In this document: positions 1-6,591 of the stretch, one piece after another
How the letters are laid out: each line of letters begins with the position of its first letter
How positions within the stretch are numbered: the stretch's first letter is position 1
Assembly: GCA_050945815.1 (NCBI GenBank)
Contig: JBMNTQ010000031.1
Location: 1 to 14,422, forward strand
Direction of reading: 5' to 3'
Length of the DNA stretch: 14,422 nucleotides
From: JBMNTQ01 sp050945815
GTDB taxonomy: Bacteria; Bacillota; Clostridia; Christensenellales; JBMNTQ01
Notes under the pieces: generated by a model
Database searches by the model: none
Told to the model about the DNA's origin: nothing
Seen by the model: only the letters and a program-made list of their open reading frames with translations
Program-made: the position numbers and the translations under genes

Positions 1-134
1 ACGCCGAGGATGCTCTCTCCCAGATGACCGGCATGATCGAACCCTTGGTCATCATCGTCATGGGCGGGCTGGTCATGTTCATCGCCCTGTCCATGCTGTT
101 GCCTATGTTTACCATGTACAGCTTCATAGGCTAG
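1..134 (+). CDS. pilC: PilC/GspF-family pilus platform protein, C-terminal fragment
   Basis: Only the last 43 codons are inside the window (frame from base 3, TAG at 132-134). The peptide ends with a long hydrophobic segment containing PLVIIVMGGLVMFIALSML, followed by LPMF and a short polar tail. This is the typical end of the GspF/PilC inner-membrane platform protein, where 'MIEP...G..V..I..ML.P.F' is strongly conserved. The protein would sit in the cytoplasmic membrane, couple the assembly ATPase to the pilus base and help extrude pilin subunits. Its place directly before a prepilin gene fits a type IV pilus or type II secretion operon. Family assignment is good; pilus versus secretion cannot be decided from this fragment. 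Confidence 0.8.
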   Translation, partial: AEDALSQMTGMIEPLVIIVMGGLVMFIALSMLLPMFTMYSFIG

Positions 135-141
135 TTCCGAG

Positions 142-164
142 TAAAAATCAATAATTGATTTTTA
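142..164 (+). other. A/T-rich hairpin upstream of pilin RBS
   Basis: A perfect 10-bp inverted repeat (142-151 with 155-164) encloses a 3-base loop, between the platform-protein stop and the pilin Shine-Dalgarno (185-192). It ends in a T run, so it could be a weak terminator or attenuator. It could also be a 5' end-protecting stem for a highly expressed pilin mRNA. The stem is only A/T-rich with one C/G pair, so its stability is modest and the function is a guess. Confidence 0.35.
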
Positions 165-200
165 ATAAAAACAACTATATTTTTAAGGAGGGTCCCAAAC

Positions 201-584
201 ATGAACGTATTTTACAAAAGAAGAAAGGCGAACCAGAAAGGCTTCACTCTAATCGAACTCATCGTGGTTATCGCGATTCTGGTCATCCTGGCGGCTGTGG
301 CCATTCCTGCCTTCTCCGGTCTGCAAGCGGAAGCACGGCGCGGCGTGGTAACTGCAAACGCATCTGAAATTGCCAACGCGGTCAACATTCATAATGCATC
401 CAACCCTAACGATAAGGTTGCTGACGGCACAACCGAGGCTGCGCTCAAAACCAAGCTAGGTACTCTGGCTCCTACCATTGATGAAAGTGATACAAAGATT
501 GCTGAGGAATCTTGGAAATCCGTTGATATTACTGATGGTATCGCTACTGTAGACAACGAGCATATTGCAGCTATAGAATTCTAG
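201..584 (+). CDS. Type IV prepilin (major-pilin-like)
   Basis: A 127-residue prepilin. The first 14 residues (basic, ending KANQKG) are a type III leader. Cleavage is expected after Gly14, giving a mature protein starting FTLIE with the conserved Glu5 and a hydrophobic helix IVVIAILVILAAVAIPAF that would pack in the fibre core. The remaining roughly 85 residues form a small, acidic, Thr/Ala/Asp-rich globular domain with no cysteine, so there is no disulfide-bonded D-loop. The start is supported by AAGGAGGG at 185-192, eight bases upstream. As the first prepilin gene after the platform gene, with the strongest ribosome site here, it is the best candidate for the major subunit. That rank is inference. 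GspG-like pseudopilin is the alternative. Confidence 0.9.
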   Translation: MNVFYKRRKANQKGFTLIELIVVIAILVILAAVAIPAFSGLQAEARRGVVTANASEIANAVNIHNASNPNDKVADGTTEAALKTKLGTLAPTIDESDTKIAEESWKSVDITDGIATVDNEHIAAIEF

Positions 585-848
585 TAGCATTTGTCTCTGA
601 ACTATTCTGGGTTAACGTGAATAGGAGCGGGGAATGGGCAATCGCGCCTTTTCCCCGGCCTATCCCTTTGGCTTTGCCAAACGGGAAGCCTAGGCTGTAA
701 ACAAGTTATTTTTCCTTCCCGGAAGGGTTTTTGCCGGACGGCTTCCGGCTGCAATGATTCTTATTTTTAAGGTTCATTCTGCGCTTACATAAAAACCCTA
801 GCGCTAAATGAACGTTTGCCAGTAGGAAAAGAGGAGGCAAAAAGAGCG
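585..848 (+). other. Hairpin-rich gap between pilin and prepilin peptidase
   Basis: There is no convincing gene here. At least four inverted repeats follow each other: 628-634 with 651-657 (7 bp, inner GGC/GCC pairs at 637-639 and 646-648); 663-672 with 676-686 (10 bp with one bulged C at 682, loop TTT); 714-718 with 722-726, followed by G and five T; and 733-738 with 744-749 (6 bp, loop of 5). A 10-bp palindrome lies at 687-696. The 714-732 element resembles a weak intrinsic terminator. The set could be an attenuator or a processing/stability region that keeps pilin mRNA above that of the assembly genes. Function is inferred only. Confidence 0.5.
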
Positions 849-1616
849 TTGTTGGTTGTTTTTTCAGCAGTTTTGGGGTTGCTTGTGGGTTCCTTCTTAA
901 ATGTATGTATCCTGCGCATTCCCCGGGACGAATCCATTACCGTTGGGCGCTCCCATTGTATGTCCTGCGGCCATACCCTCTCTCCCTTGGAGCTGATGCC
1001 GGTCTTTTCCTGGTTGGCCCTGCGTGGCCGTTGCCGTAGTTGCGGCGTCAAGGTCTCTCCCCGCTATCTGGTGGTAGAAGCGCTAAACGCAATTCTCTAT
1101 TTGCTGGTGGCGCTGCGGTTTGGTTTTTCCTGGCAGGCTTTAATTTATTTCTGTTTTGTTTCCCTGCTGCTGGTCGTCACTTTTATCGACATCGACTGGC
1201 AGATCATCCCCGACGGGGTCTTGCTGGCAGGGTTGCTGCCCGGCGTACTGTGCGCCGCATTCTCGTTGTTCGTCCCCTGGTACGAAGCGCTGCTGGGGGT
1301 AGTTGTAGGCGGCGGTTCGCTGCTGGCGGTGGATTTGCTCGGCCGTCTGCTGTTCAAGAAAGAGAGCATGGGCGGCGGCGATGTCAAGCTACTGGCATTA
1401 ATCGGCCTGTATATAGGTTGGAAGCTGACGCTTCTATCCCTGGTTTTCGCAATTCTCTCCGGTGCGCTTGTGGGTTTGCTGGTGCTTGCCCGCAGCAAAG
1501 AGGAGGAACGAAGCGGACGCATGATGCCCTTCGGCCCGTTTCTGGCCCTGGGCGCGGTTGTTTCCCTCTTGTGGGGCACACCGTTCTTACATTGGTATTT
1601 CAGCCTGCTCTTTTAA
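849..1616 (+). CDS. pilD: Type IV prepilin peptidase / N-methylase (PilD/GspO)
   Basis: A multi-pass membrane aspartic protease that cleaves leader peptides of the prepilins in this operon and methylates the new N-terminus. Numbered from the TTG at 849, the first membrane helix leads into GSFLNVCILRIP. A cytoplasmic loop follows with two CxxC pairs (Cys37/40 and Cys62/65; motifs HCMSCG and GRCRSCG) that mark full-length bifunctional enzymes. The catalytic aspartates lie in TFIDIDWQIIPD (Asp114/116) and MGGGDVKLLA (Asp178). Length of 255 aa is normal. TTG849 is preferred because GAGGAGG (831-837) lies upstream and the helix then begins at once; an in-frame TTG at 816 lacks a ribosome site. No ATG is available, so weak initiation may keep levels low. 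Confidence 0.93.
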   Translation: MLVVFSAVLGLLVGSFLNVCILRIPRDESITVGRSHCMSCGHTLSPLELMPVFSWLALRGRCRSCGVKVSPRYLVVEALNAILYLLVALRFGFSWQALIYFCFVSLLLVVTFIDIDWQIIPDGVLLAGLLPGVLCAAFSLFVPWYEALLGVVVGGGSLLAVDLLGRLLFKKESMGGGDVKLLALIGLYIGWKLTLLSLVFAILSGALVGLLVLARSKEEERSGRMMPFGPFLALGAVVSLLWGTPFLHWYFSLLF

Positions 1617-1653
1617 GCAGTAGGCATTTTATAGAGACAGGAGTTTGGACAGA

Positions 1654-2688
1654 ATGGCTTTTGCAAAAGGCGGCATCATCGGCGTGGATATTGGCAGCAG
1701 CAGCGTAAAGCTGGTGGAATCCCTGGAGCCGGGCAAAATTGCCCGGGCAGGTTATGCCACGGTTCCCGAAAATACCCTATCCAACGGAAAGCTGAACAAC
1801 CCCGGCGCTTTAGTCGCCGCTTTTAAAGACGCTCAAAAATCCTCTGGAATCAAACGGGGCAAATGCTCCTTAACCATCAGTGGCCCCGAGATTATTTTGC
1901 GCAATTCAGTTTTGCCCTATATGGAAAAAGATCAGCTCTATCAAAACGTAATCGCGGATATCTCTACCTACCTCCCCATCAACACAAAAAAATACTACTT
2001 CGACTATCGTATCCAAGATATGATAGAAGAAGAAGGTAATAAAAAGGTTAAGGTCATGGTAGCGGCCGCCCCGAGAGATTTGGTAGACGCATACAACTAT
2101 TGCTTGGCGTCTGTGGGGTTGAAGGTCACCACAGTAGACGTAATAGAAAATAGCTGGGAGAAGCTCGTACGCTACCTGTCATCGAAAAACCTCACCTCTG
2201 GCGACTATTACGGTGTAATCTCCTTTGGCCACAGCCATACCATCGTCAGCGTCTACGGCAACGGAACCTTTTTTGTGAATAAGGTTGTTGAGCAGGGAGG
2301 CCAAGCTTTGCTTTCCTCCCTGATGCAAAATATGCATGTAAACTCTCTCGCTGAAGCCCGTGAGCTTCTCAAAAACGATATCTTCTCGGAAGCGGCGGGC
2401 GAGCCTGTCCGAAACGCCGTAACGGCTCACTTCAACTATCTTCTTTCCGAGGCCAGCCGCGTTTTTGATTTTTTCCGCTATCGAAACGATCAAGCCGCTC
2501 TGCAGGCGCTGTATGTCTGCGGAGGATATAGCACGATTCCCGGTCTCACACAGGCCGTTGAAAACATGGTGCACATCCCAGTCCACCTGTTTTCAGATTT
2601 GGTCCGTCTTATGTTCACAAAAAATGCCGAGCTTTTAACCCAAGCAGATTTCTCCGGTGCTATCGGCGCAACTTTCAGGGGGGAATAA
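1654..2688 (+). CDS. pilM: Type IV pilus assembly protein PilM
   Basis: A 344-residue cytoplasmic actin/FtsA-fold ATP-binding protein that recruits the N-terminal tail of PilN to the inner face of the membrane. The phosphate-1 loop is GVDIGSSSVKLVE (residues 10-22). A second nucleotide-binding strand is GVISFGHSHTIVSVY (about 187-201), and the adenosine motif is LYVCGGYSTIPGL (about 286-298), with a terminal GAIGAT. The second strand has Ser-Phe where many family members have Asp-x-Gly, a possible change in nucleotide chemistry. ATG1654 is chosen because AGGAG (1639-1643) lies ten bases upstream; the in-frame TTG at 1645 is too close to that site. The gene stops five bases before pilN, as expected for the conserved pilMNO order. 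Confidence 0.9.
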   Translation: MAFAKGGIIGVDIGSSSVKLVESLEPGKIARAGYATVPENTLSNGKLNNPGALVAAFKDAQKSSGIKRGKCSLTISGPEIILRNSVLPYMEKDQLYQNVIADISTYLPINTKKYYFDYRIQDMIEEEGNKKVKVMVAAAPRDLVDAYNYCLASVGLKVTTVDVIENSWEKLVRYLSSKNLTSGDYYGVISFGHSHTIVSVYGNGTFFVNKVVEQGGQALLSSLMQNMHVNSLAEARELLKNDIFSEAAGEPVRNAVTAHFNYLLSEASRVFDFFRYRNDQAALQALYVCGGYSTIPGLTQAVENMVHIPVHLFSDLVRLMFTKNAELLTQADFSGAIGATFRGE

Positions 2689-2692
2689 ATTG

Positions 2693-3322
2693 ATGGAACG
2701 TAATAACTTCAAGAAAGACCTGAACCTGCTGGTGGAGCAGGAACCGGATAGAAAAAAATCCACTGTCCGGGCGCTCAAGATAGCTATCATAGCCGTAATC
2801 GTCTGTCTTGTAGTGGGTGGAGCCATATTTTTTCTGGAAATGGCCCGCCAAGGAAAAGAAGCGGATTTAGCGCAGATGCAAGAAAACATTGCGCAATACC
2901 AGGACGATGTCGCTGCATTCGAGGAAAACACCGCACTCCTACAGGAGCTAAGCGGCCAGCTATCCGTAGCAGCCAATGCATTTCCCACCAATCAGGAAGC
3001 CAGGGTAATGATGCAGCTGCTGGAGTCGGCTACGCCCGCTTCCATCACCTATACCGATGTATCCATCAATCCTACAGGCATCACCTTAAAAGGCGAATCA
3101 GCCTCCGACAGGGAGGTTTCCCTGCTGGCCGTTAATTTGCGTAAATCCGGAATATTTCAGACAGTTTCCATCGTATCTTCCACCATGGAGTTTGACTCGG
3201 TCAGCCGCAACTTCGAGCTGTATCTTCTGTTCCCAGTTGTGGAAGAAGTCGATGCTTCCGCTAATCCGGAGGTCGACGGCTCTGAAAGTCCCAGTCCGAC
3301 AGAAGGGGGTACTGAGCTATGA
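2693..3322 (+). CDS. pilN: Type IV pilus alignment protein PilN
   Basis: A 209-residue bitopic membrane protein. The short cytoplasmic tail MERNNFKKDLNLLVEQE includes the NLL sequence that in PilN proteins binds PilM. It is followed by one membrane segment (about 28-48), a probable coiled coil rich in Glu/Gln/Ala (about 50-90), and an alpha/beta domain (about 110-183) matching the PilN/GspL-C ferredoxin-like fold in layout. The last 26 residues are acidic and Ser/Pro-rich. The start at 2693 has AGGGGGGA at 2677-2684. The stop overlaps the next start by four bases (ATGA at 3319-3322), indicating translational coupling with the PilO-like partner. Identification rests on gene order plus architecture; sequence conservation in this family is low. 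Confidence 0.82.
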   Translation: MERNNFKKDLNLLVEQEPDRKKSTVRALKIAIIAVIVCLVVGGAIFFLEMARQGKEADLAQMQENIAQYQDDVAAFEENTALLQELSGQLSVAANAFPTNQEARVMMQLLESATPASITYTDVSINPTGITLKGESASDREVSLLAVNLRKSGIFQTVSIVSSTMEFDSVSRNFELYLLFPVVEEVDASANPEVDGSESPSPTEGGTEL

Positions 3323-4083
3323 AACTGAACAAACGGGAATCCATCTTGCTGGTCGTTCTCTTGGTTATACTGATCGGGTTCGGATTCCATCAAGTTTACT
3401 TGAAGGGCGCCCTGGAGACCATCGACAACTTAGACAGTGAGACCAGCGAAGCCGTTGTGGTTTTAAACGATTCCAAAGCCAAAGCCGCTATGCTGCCCTC
3501 AATCGACGAGCAAATACAGGATATTCAGAATGAGCTGGAGGTTTTTAACAATAAAATTCCCCATGCTGTAGACGAACCCCAGCTTATGCTTTTCCTTGCA
3601 GATACGGTTTCCGATCTTGCAGGGCAATACCAAATCACGTCAGAATCCGAAACCGTTTCACTCGAATATGCGGTTGTTAAGGTCTTTCAAGTTAATTTCA
3701 CGACGGATTCTGATGGATATCCCAAAGTTCTCAATCGTTTTTACAACGCACCCTACAAGAACCGCATCAATACAGCGACCCTCCATGTAAACGATTCGCC
3801 TACAGACTATGAACACCCCATCGAAGTGTCTCTGTTTGTCGAATTTTTATGCTACGATGGCGATATTGATCTAGATAAGAGCTACAGCTTCTCCGATGGC
3901 GAATATGGCAAAACCGATCTCTATCCCTCCATCACGCCGACCACGGAGCCTGCCGCAACGCCAGATCCCGGCGGCAACAACAACCCTGCCGGCCCTACGC
4001 CGGCTCCTTCGGGCGGTTGGTCATCTGATCCTAGCAGCTCTCCTAGCCAGAGCTATGCCCCCCTTCCTTCCGACTCGAAATAG
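3319..4083 (+). CDS. pilO: PilO-like pilus alignment protein with Pro/Ser/Thr-rich tail
   Basis: A 254-residue bitopic protein with a short basic N-terminus, membrane helix ILLVVLLVILIGFGF (about 9-23), helical stalk (25-80) and a mixed alpha/beta domain (85-195). This is the PilO layout, and the position directly after pilN supports it. PilO pairs with PilN to form the inner-membrane ring or cage under the platform. Residues about 203-254 form a low-complexity tail of Pro, Ser, Thr, Gly and Asn (for example TPTTEPAATPDPGG) that would lie outside the membrane. It may act as a spacer reaching into the cell wall. The tail is not part of the typical PilO domain. Translation is coupled to the upstream gene through the ATGA overlap. 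Confidence 0.78.
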   Translation: MKLNKRESILLVVLLVILIGFGFHQVYLKGALETIDNLDSETSEAVVVLNDSKAKAAMLPSIDEQIQDIQNELEVFNNKIPHAVDEPQLMLFLADTVSDLAGQYQITSESETVSLEYAVVKVFQVNFTTDSDGYPKVLNRFYNAPYKNRINTATLHVNDSPTDYEHPIEVSLFVEFLCYDGDIDLDKSYSFSDGEYGKTDLYPSITPTTEPAATPDPGGNNNPAGPTPAPSGGWSSDPSSSPSQSYAPLPSDSK

Positions 4084-4143
4084 CGTTCGAGAGAAAGCCC
4101 CTACCCTCCGCCCGACGAACGACCGTACAGGGAGGTGTTCCAT

Positions 4144-5490
4144 ATGATGAAAAAACGCACACCAAAAAACAACCGAGGAAACGCCCTGATTATGGCTCTG
4201 GTCGCTATTAGCACCCTAGCCATCCTATTGTCCGCCATTGGTATCTATGTTGTCGCGGAAAATAAAGATGCTTTGTCTCAGGAACGCAATACTCAGGCCT
4301 ACTATATCGCCCGAGCGGGAGCCGTTGCCGCCACCGAGTGGATCACTGGAATGGACGCGACGCAGCAGGCAGCCTTCGAAGCCCTGTCTTTCCCGCTTAC
4401 TTCCGATCCCGAGCCCTTTGGTGACGGAGAGTTTATCGTAACCATCGATAAGCACGACACCACCCTTACCTTGACCTCCGTAGGCCGCGTTTTAAGCGCA
4501 GTCACATCCGACGGCAACCGGTATGTGGAAAATTCCGTCTCCACAGTTTTGACTCGTTCCGAAAGTAATGCGACCATCAGTTCCTTCGATAAAGCTGTTT
4601 ATGCAAAGAATAAGCTTGTCATTACTGGAAGCTCCTCGTTTGAAGGGGGGGCTGGTATTGGGTCCTCCGCGGACGATGCAATCGATCTTAGTTGGTCCGC
4701 TGGGTTTGACGCCCTTTATCTGCCCGTAGGAGCTAACCCTTCAGACGTTATCAAAAGCCCTAAATCATTACCTCTGGAAAAAATTCACTATGAAAATGTA
4801 CCGGAATACCCACCCCCTGTTATTCCCCCGTTTCCCACCGGCCTCTTCTCTAGAGGAAACTTAGAATTAACCGGAAACAAGACCGCTACCATCGATTCCG
4901 AAGACAGCGGGCATTACAACAGAATTATTGCAACCAATAGCGGTAAGCTCACCATCGATACCTCCAAAGGCGACGTAACCTTGGCCGTAAATCAATTATC
5001 TGTAGAAGGAAGTGGAAAAATAGACATCCTCGGCGACAACAAGGTGTATCTATATGTTAAGAATTTTTCTTTAATTGCAAGCGGCGGCATCAACAATAAC
5101 CGGCTAAATGGAGAAGAACGGCTGATATTCTACTATTACGGAAGTTCCTTCAGCGCAGGCGGCAATACTGATATGCAGGCTACCATGTACATAGACTGCC
5201 CCGAGATCAATATTACCAATAGCGGCAAGCTCGTTGGCGACATTATTACGACAGCGACAAAGGTTACTATCAGCGGCGCAGGAAAAAGTGACCTGCCTAG
5301 AGTTCTTTATGCACCAAACGCCAAAGCGAGTGTCACCAATAGCGGCAGTGTGTATGGAACGCTGATTGCAAACGAAGTTGAATTGCTCGGCAATGCCAGT
5401 GTCGTTCTTAAGACAGAAACCATCGACCCTACTATACCCATTGAAGTAGAAGGGGGCGCAGGGAAATATTCGCAGCAGTACTGGAAATAA
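4144..5490 (+). CDS. PilX/GspK-like minor pilin with repetitive beta-rich body
   Basis: A 448-residue protein. The N-terminus MMKKRTPKNNRG resembles a prepilin leader, and a hydrophobic helix NALIMALVAISTLAILLS follows. Cleavage would fall after Gly12. Position +5 of the mature chain is Met rather than Glu, as in GspK/PilX-type subunits that cap the fibre. The segment ERNTQAYYIARAGAVAATEW (near 45-65) is typical of the PilX N-terminal family. From about residue 140 on, the chain is rich in Ser, Gly, Asn, Thr and Val with recurring units (TNSGKL, EGSGKI, SGAGKS, TNSGSV), suggesting a beta-helix or bactofilin-like stack. ATG4144 has AGGGAGG (4129-4135) eight bases upstream. The role as tip subunit or adhesin is inferred. 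Confidence 0.72.
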   Translation: MMKKRTPKNNRGNALIMALVAISTLAILLSAIGIYVVAENKDALSQERNTQAYYIARAGAVAATEWITGMDATQQAAFEALSFPLTSDPEPFGDGEFIVTIDKHDTTLTLTSVGRVLSAVTSDGNRYVENSVSTVLTRSESNATISSFDKAVYAKNKLVITGSSSFEGGAGIGSSADDAIDLSWSAGFDALYLPVGANPSDVIKSPKSLPLEKIHYENVPEYPPPVIPPFPTGLFSRGNLELTGNKTATIDSEDSGHYNRIIATNSGKLTIDTSKGDVTLAVNQLSVEGSGKIDILGDNKVYLYVKNFSLIASGGINNNRLNGEERLIFYYYGSSFSAGGNTDMQATMYIDCPEINITNSGKLVGDIITTATKVTISGAGKSDLPRVLYAPNAKASVTNSGSVYGTLIANEVELLGNASVVLKTETIDPTIPIEVEGGAGKYSQQYWK

Positions 5491-5502
5491 GGAGGCAGCA
5501 AC

Positions 5503-5853
5503 ATGAAAAAGAAATTGCGTAGCAACCGCGGCATGACTTTAATCGAAATCTTGCTGGCGCTGAGCATCTTGGTTGTGGTGTTTGCCCTAACCGTTTCCAT
5601 CTTCCCCAACAGCATTTACAGCATGTTTAACCAGGGCTATAAAACCCAGAGCGTCTACAGCGCCCAAGAGAATTTAGATAAACGCTTGGCAAACGATGCG
5701 ACCGGCCATGTCCTGGAAACTGCTGGCACTATTTCCATCACTTTCCAGGACAGTAGCGCGGAGGTGATTTCCACAAACTCAATCCAAGGCACAATCATTC
5801 AATCCACCGACACGAATGGCGTAAGCCTTGAAACCTTTATAGTAGGAGACTGA
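5503..5853 (+). CDS. Minor type IV prepilin
   Basis: A 116-residue prepilin. The leader MKKKLRSNRG (10 residues) is followed by MTLIEILLALSILVVVFALT, so cleavage after Gly10 gives an N-terminal Met with Glu at +5 and a canonical hydrophobic helix. The remaining roughly 80 residues are polar with no cysteines. The ribosome site AAGGAGG (5489-5495) overlaps the previous stop, and the stop lies next to the following gene start, so it is in a tight operon with the other minor pilins. Small size and position after the PilX-like gene suggest a minor pilin of the GspI/GspJ/PilV type that primes fibre assembly. The exact subclass cannot be told. Confidence 0.85.
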   Translation: MKKKLRSNRGMTLIEILLALSILVVVFALTVSIFPNSIYSMFNQGYKTQSVYSAQENLDKRLANDATGHVLETAGTISITFQDSSAEVISTNSIQGTIIQSTDTNGVSLETFIVGD

Positions 5854-5854
5854 T

Positions 5855-6406
5855 ATGTTTGCCCAGGAGAAGAGGATTGGCCGCATGAATTTAAAGCAAA
5901 ACAAAAAAGGATTAACCTTAATCGAGTTGATGGTCGCCTTGGCTATCCTGGCTATTATCGTGCCCATTATCGTGTCCGTATCCGTATCAGGGTTTAATGT
6001 GTTAACGCTGTCCTCAGACAGGGCGTATATCCAACAGGACGCCCGCCTGAAGTCCAATTTCGTGGTCAACGAGCTGCGAAATGTCAAAGCAGTAGACACC
6101 TCCCCATCTTTTGCCGGCTCTTATTACGCACTGACATTGAAAAGCAACGGAACCCAGCACTATCTGGCCAAACAATGGCTTACTGATGGCGCTGTAGATA
6201 GAGAACAGATCATTGGCGCAGGGGACACCATTGACATCTCCTTTTTCCCCACCGATTCCGCAGGCTTGATTGACGGAACCGTGGAAAGTGCTCGCAACGG
6301 CGAAACCTATACCCTGCACTACAGTATCCTTCTGGAAAATATCCACGACGTAGTCTCTCTTCCTTCCCAAGGCACCTCTATTCTCTATTATTCTAAATAC
6401 GAATAG
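5855..6406 (+). CDS. Minor type IV prepilin (PilW/GspJ-like)
   Basis: A prepilin with processing motif KKGLTLIELMVALAILAII: cleavage after Gly, mature N-terminal Leu, Glu at +5. The body of about 150 residues contains several short beta-like strands. Its larger size and the SDRAYIQQDARLKSNFVVNELR stretch after the helix resemble PilW/GspJ-type subunits. Two starts are possible. ATG5855 has AGGAG at 5844-5848 and follows the preceding stop by one base, giving a 19-residue leader. ATG5885 has AGGAG at 5865-5869, giving a 9-residue leader closer to the usual length. Both would make the same mature protein. It is the last gene of the pilus operon, followed by a strong terminator. Confidence 0.83.
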   Translation: MFAQEKRIGRMNLKQNKKGLTLIELMVALAILAIIVPIIVSVSVSGFNVLTLSSDRAYIQQDARLKSNFVVNELRNVKAVDTSPSFAGSYYALTLKSNGTQHYLAKQWLTDGAVDREQIIGAGDTIDISFFPTDSAGLIDGTVESARNGETYTLHYSILLENIHDVVSLPSQGTSILYYSKYE

Positions 6407-6415
6407 CATTCCTGT

Positions 6416-6449
6416 ATGAATGGACGATTCTTTCTCCATTCATATTTTT
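6416..6449 (+). terminator. Rho-independent terminator of the pilus operon
   Basis: A perfect 9-bp inverted repeat (6416-6424 with 6435-6443) around a 10-base loop is followed by ATTTTT (6444-6449). It starts nine bases after the last prepilin stop codon. This separates the pilus genes from the next transcription unit. Confidence 0.85.
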
Positions 6450-6501
6450 GATCTCATATGTGGTTTTTTGTTGGTTCTTTTGATTTCGTCCGTATGTTTT
6501 G

Positions 6502-6527
6502 TTCAACAATCAGATATTTATGTTGAA
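6502..6527. promoter_or_regulatory. Inverted repeat, candidate operator
   Basis: TTCAACA (6502-6508) and TGTTGAA (6521-6527) form a 7-bp dyad with a 12-base spacer. The right arm overlaps the candidate -35 box of the flavoprotein gene. Geometry is compatible with a dimeric repressor binding site, but the regulator is unknown and a 7-bp dyad can arise by chance in A/T-rich DNA. Confidence 0.35.
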
Positions 6528-6551
6528 TTTATCTGCATATCATGTTAAAAT
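6523..6551 (+). promoter_or_regulatory. Candidate sigma-A promoter for the flavoprotein gene
   Basis: TTGAAT (6523-6528) and TAAAAT (6546-6551) are separated by exactly 17 bases, close to the TTGACA/TATAAT consensus, in an A/T-rich gap after a terminator. Transcription would start near 6558 and leave a leader of about 33 bases before the start codon. Confidence 0.65.
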
Positions 6552-6591
6552 AACACATAAAACAAAAATATCCGATTACGGAGGAATCATG

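Noticed and set aside
155..181. Promoter-like TTGATT and TATATT before the pilin gene
   Set aside because: The spacer is 15 bases and the implied start site falls within the Shine-Dalgarno at 185-192, which would remove the ribosome site.
1040..1708. A 222-codon + strand frame overlapping the prepilin peptidase and PilM start
   Set aside because: It lies out of frame within two recognised genes; the Arg/Ala-rich product has no membrane or domain pattern.
4933..5345. Direct DNA repeats as a CRISPR or mobile element
   Set aside because: The 11-mers encode a repeated TNSG peptide in frame within a pilin gene, with uneven spacing of about 282 and 120 bases.
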